Part shown: in pieces, positions 30,611 to 32,924 of the stretch | Numbering within the stretch: the stretch's first letter is position 1 | Layout: each line of letters begins with the position of its first letter | Assembly: GCA_005881885.1 (NCBI GenBank) | Contig: VBDX01000141.1 | Coordinates: 6,101-39,024 of the forward strand | Source: Chloroflexota bacterium | GTDB lineage: Bacteria; Chloroflexota; Limnocylindria; P2-11E | Direction: 5' to 3' | DNA length: 32,924 bases | The notes under the pieces: model-generated | Database searches by the model: none | Told to the model about the DNA's origin: nothing | Seen by the model: only the letters and a program-made list of their open reading frames with translations | Program-made: the position numbers and the translations under genes

Positions 30611-30949
30611 CTATGTCGCCTGCCTGCCCTTCGCGATGAGCTCCGCGACCTTCTGTCCGCCTTTCTTGCCGATCTCCTCGAAGTGCTCGTGGCCGTACTT
30701 CTCAGAGACGGTGTCGCCACCGATCTTGCCGATGCGACCGTAGAAGCGAGGGCCGTAGAGCTCCTTCACTTTCTGGCCACCCTGTTTGCCGATCTGCTCG
30801 TAGAAGTCGGAGCCGTGCCGCTGCGCGGTCGTGCGTCCGCCCTTCTTGCCGATCTGCTCGTAGAACTCCGGACCATGTCGCTGCGCGGTGGTCGCGCCTC
30901 CACGCCGGCCGGCTTCGGCGACGGTCATCGCTCCTTTGTTTCGTGGCAT
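30611..30949 (-). CDS. KGG-repeat general stress protein
   Basis: A 112-residue hydrophilic protein built of degenerate repeats of about 19-23 residues. Each ends in a K/R-x-GG motif: AGRRGGATTAQRHG, FYEQIGKKGGRTTAQRHG, FYEQIGKQGGQKVKELYG, FYGRIGKIGGDTVSEKYG, HFEEIGKKGGQKVAEL. This is the KGG-repeat family (con-10/YciG-like) linked to desiccation and general stress and thought to be largely unstructured. ATG 30949 is chosen; ATG 30928, directly after AAAGGAG, is a shorter alternative. Confidence 0.88.
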   Translation of the reverse strand: MPRNKGAMTVAEAGRRGGATTAQRHGPEFYEQIGKKGGRTTAQRHGSDFYEQIGKQGGQKVKELYGPRFYGRIGKIGGDTVSEKYGHEHFEEIGKKGGQKVAELIAKGRQAT

Positions 30950-31010
30950 ACGAGGGCACCCTTTCTCGGCGATAAAATCGGCCGTCTGCTTTCCGGGCTA
31001 GATGGCGACT

Positions 31011-31034
31011 GATGGCAGCAAGTCCCATGCCATC
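31011..31034. repeat. Hairpin upstream of the KGG-protein gene
   Basis: GATGGCA (31011-31017) and TGCCATC (31028-31034) form a 7-bp stem with a ten-base loop, in the 137-bp gap between the RlpA-like and KGG genes. Role unknown. Confidence 0.3.
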
Positions 31035-31055
31035 GCTCGGCCGCCCGGTCAGCAC

Positions 31056-31079
31056 GCGACCGTCCAGGCGAACGGTCGC
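31056..31079 (-). terminator. Hairpin after the RlpA-like gene
   Basis: GCGACCGT (31056-31063) and ACGGTCGC (31072-31079), an 8-bp stem with an eight-base loop, starting eight bases after the stop at 31087. There is no T-run, so termination is only possible. Confidence 0.4.
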
Positions 31080-31086
31080 AGCACAA

Positions 31087-31677
31087 TCATGGCCCGATGC
31101 GCATGGAAAGCGTGCAAAGGTCGGGGCAAGCGAGGGCAAGGCGCGTCGCGTTCGAAAGATCGAGTGTGCGGCCGGCGATAAAGGGGCCGCGGTCGATGAC
31201 CGGCACTGTCACCAAGCGCCCAGCGTGGCTCAGGGTCACCGGCGTCCCGCAGGGAAGCGTCCGATGCGCGACGCCGACGATCTCTGGCGAGTAGGTCTGC
31301 CCGCACGCGGTGCGATTCCCATAGAAGCCCGGCCCGTACCACGACGCGAGGATGACGCCGCTCGTCGGCGGGTCGGGAAGGGCCGGTAGCACAGCTTGGG
31401 CCGGCGGCATCGTCGCGGTCGGCGCGGGTGTTGGTTCGGCGGTGGGTTCGGGAACGGGCTCCGCCGTCGGGTCCGCGCGGCCCGCGACCACTTCTGGTCG
31501 CGCAAGGTCCTGCACGCGGGGCCCGCCTCGGGCCAGCCCCTGCACGGACACCGACTCGAACTCCGCCGCGACCCTGACCGGTCCGAGGTCGCGCGGATGC
31601 GATGGTCCGATGAAGGGAACAGCCAGAGCGAACGCGAACGTGAGGACGCCCGTCCCCGCCAACGCGCTCCGCACCAC
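31087..31677 (-). CDS. RlpA-like double-psi beta-barrel secreted protein
   Basis: A 196-residue protein. An N-terminal signal or anchor (ALAGTGVLTFAFALAVPFI, 5-23) is followed by a Pro/Thr/Glu-rich spacer (TAEPVPEPTAEPTPAPTA, 71-88). The C-terminal DPBB domain runs ASWYGPGFYGNRTACGQTYSP (111-131), AHRTLPCGTPV (137-147), PVIDRGPF (159-166) and RTLDLSNATRLAL (170-182). Asp162 and the VIDRGPF motif match RlpA, which cleaves denuded glycan strands; no SPOR domain is present. It is likely wall-anchored by the linker. It lies next to a sortase-like gene on the same strand. Confidence 0.88.
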   Translation of the reverse strand: MVRSALAGTGVLTFAFALAVPFIGPSHPRDLGPVRVAAEFESVSVQGLARGGPRVQDLARPEVVAGRADPTAEPVPEPTAEPTPAPTATMPPAQAVLPALPDPPTSGVILASWYGPGFYGNRTACGQTYSPEIVGVAHRTLPCGTPVTLSHAGRLVTVPVIDRGPFIAGRTLDLSNATRLALACPDLCTLSMRIGP

Positions 31678-31823
31678 GGGTCGCCGGACTTTGCACGCCG
31701 AGTTCCACGATGTGTCGCTTTCGTGAACACGGCGGAACCCGGCTAACAGAGCGTGCGTAAAGTCGTCACTCGCCCGACCGAGGTTTCTCGCGATACGAGA
31801 TCGTTACGTGAAGGAAGCGAGCG

Positions 31824-32408
31824 CTAGGCCGGCACCGCGATGACGACGAACCGCGGGTCGTCGCGGTTCGGGCCCGTCGAAGTCTGAAGGGTCAGACGTT
31901 CGCTGGAAGTCGGCAGGATCCAGCTCGTGTCCTCGGGCGGCACGCGCGGATGGACCTCCGCGACCACGTATTTGAGCGCGACACCATCGGGAGTGCTGAT
32001 GACGACCTGGTCGCCGGCTCGCGCGCTCCAGAGCGTCAGGAACATCCCGCGGCGGGCGTGCGCATAGATGTAGGTGTTGCTTCCCATCCCCGGAATCGCA
32101 GTGCCCGGCAAATGAAACGCGAAGCTCTCCGGAGTCTGCTGGACGACCACGTCCCGCTCCACGTCACCTTCGGCGATTGGAAGGTCGATCGCGAGCCGCG
32201 GGATCTGGATGCGATAGCCGTCGCCGATCGGCCGGACCGTCGGCACCGGTGATGCGCTCGAGTCCGCAGCGTTGCTTGCGGTCGCGCCGGCCGTTGGCAT
32301 GACGAGCGGAGCGACGGCTTCCGCGCGTGGCCGCTCTTCCATCGCGAGGAGCGCGACACCTAGCGCGAGAACAAGCACGCCCGCGAATGCGACAAACCAA
32401 CGGCGCAT
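31824..32408 (-). CDS. Sortase-like protein with catalytic Cys replaced by Ser
   Basis: A 194-residue protein with an N-terminal transmembrane helix (about 5-22), a low-complexity linker, and a sortase fold. Fold marks: IQIPRLAIDLPIAEG (67-81), HLPGTAIPGMGSNTYIYAHA (99-118, catalytic-type His117), AGDQVVISTPDG (131-142) and RLTLQTSTGPNRDDPRFVVIA (171-191). The usual TLxTC motif reads TLQTS with Ser177 (codon TCG); the Arg is present at 186 (DPRFVV). Sortases join LPxTG-type proteins to the wall through Cys, so this one may be inactive or use Ser. It starts at ATG 32408, divergent from the M24 peptidase gene. Confidence 0.82.
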   Translation of the reverse strand: MRRWFVAFAGVLVLALGVALLAMEERPRAEAVAPLVMPTAGATASNAADSSASPVPTVRPIGDGYRIQIPRLAIDLPIAEGDVERDVVVQQTPESFAFHLPGTAIPGMGSNTYIYAHARRGMFLTLWSARAGDQVVISTPDGVALKYVVAEVHPRVPPEDTSWILPTSSERLTLQTSTGPNRDDPRFVVIAVPA

Positions 32409-32434
32409 ACGGCTATTCTCCGAGTGCAGGACGA

Positions 32435-32924
32435 ATGCCGACCGAACGAGCGAGCTTCGCGGACCGACGCGCCCGCGCCGCCGCGGAGCTTCGCGAGCGC
32501 GGCCTCGCGGCGCTGCTCGCCTCTCCCGGCGCCGACCTCTTCTATCTCAGTGGGTACCAGCTGTTCACCAGCGAACGGCTCACGTGCCTCGTCCTCGGCC
32601 GCGATGGAACGGCGACCATGGTCTGTCCCGAGCTCGAGGCACCGCGGGCCGCGGCCGCGGCCCCCGATCTCGAGCGCGCGACCTGGGGCGAGACCGATGA
32701 TCCCTACGCCCTCGTCGCACGACTCGTGAGCGCCGGAGGCGGGATCGCGGTCGCTGACCAGATGTGGGCCGCGTTCGTCCTCCGGCTCGAATCAACGCTG
32801 CCCAAACGCGCGTTCAGCGTCGCGTCGGAGATCACGCGCGAGCTGCGGATGCGCAAGGACGCGATCGAACAGGATGCGCTGCGCCTCGTCGCGGAGTCCG
32901 CCGATCGCGCGTACGCGCGAATGC
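32435..32924 (+). CDS. M24-family (Xaa-Pro) peptidase, N-terminal part
   Basis: Only the first 163 residues lie in the window. They form a creatinase-like N-terminal domain: RRARAAAELRERGLAALLASPGADLFYLSGYQLFTSERLTCLVLG (11-55), then ITRELRMRKDAIEQDALRLVAESADRAY, the usual LR-x-x-K-x-x-x-E linker into the pita-bread catalytic domain. Metal ligands lie beyond the right edge. Family members are proline-specific aminopeptidases/dipeptidases or creatinase-like hydrolases; which applies cannot be decided here. ATG 32435 has AGGA upstream. Confidence 0.85.
   Translation, partial: MPTERASFADRRARAAAELRERGLAALLASPGADLFYLSGYQLFTSERLTCLVLGRDGTATMVCPELEAPRAAAAAPDLERATWGETDDPYALVARLVSAGGGIAVADQMWAAFVLRLESTLPKRAFSVASEITRELRMRKDAIEQDALRLVAESADRAYARM

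Overview
The window is GC-rich, gene-dense bacterial chromosome with housekeeping genes, frequent 4-base start/stop overlaps and many GTG/TTG starts. LexA boxes of the GAAC-N4-GTTC type, a sortase-like protein, an ER/SipW-like signal peptidase, CxxC zinc-ribbon proteins and the absence of any outer-membrane gene point to a Gram-positive-like or Terrabacteria lineage. Chloroflexota is my best guess, at moderate confidence; there is no rRNA to settle it. I see no transposase, integrase, CRISPR array or phage gene. No stretch longer than 300 bases lacks a gene.

Region 1 (1-13605, almost all minus strand) is purine metabolism. Reading along the minus strand: a small membrane gene, an S26 signal peptidase, guaB (IMP dehydrogenase without CBS domains), guaA, purD, purE, purB, purC, a vapB-vapC toxin-antitoxin pair, purS, an orphan ribbon-helix-helix antitoxin gene and purQ, which runs off the left edge. 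Most junctions from purD to purQ are 4-base overlaps. The TA pair joins purS by GTGA and the orphan antitoxin joins purQ by ATGA, so they are woven into the operon. A plus-strand gene for a predicted zinc-protease lipoprotein fills the gap between purS and the antitoxin. A second minus-strand cluster is an NAD-dependent epimerase, a double zinc-ribbon protein, a YdcF-like protein, purA and a small membrane protein.

Region 2 (13606-23140) is replication and the SOS response. Two different full-length DnaB-type replicative helicase genes sit in tandem, coupled by ATGA, with a LexA-type box 13 bp before the first. After convergent rplI and a small membrane/MscS cluster comes lexA with its own box inside a good promoter. 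It is followed with almost no spacing by two winged-helix HTH_42 proteins carrying the Q-x-Q motif of AlkZ-like DNA glycosylases, then dinB (Pol IV). This reads as one SOS operon: repressor, two candidate crosslink/alkylation glycosylases and a translesion polymerase. Arrays of 12-bp-spaced GTGGA(T/G/C) units resembling DnaA boxes lie before the dnaB pair and after dinB. An unknown 90-aa gene, a strong terminator and tRNA-Asp(GTC) close the region.

Region 3 (23241-32924) is mixed envelope, signalling and metabolic genes: a degenerate histidine kinase, small membrane proteins, a beta-propeller plus M23 peptidase lipoprotein, an amidase apparently starting at CTG, an HD-domain protein converging on a LuxR-type regulator, a zinc-ribbon protein, an unknown gene with a strong promoter and a 5' hairpin, a KGG-repeat stress protein, an RlpA-like protein, a sortase-like protein with Ser in place of the catalytic Cys, and the start of an M24 peptidase.
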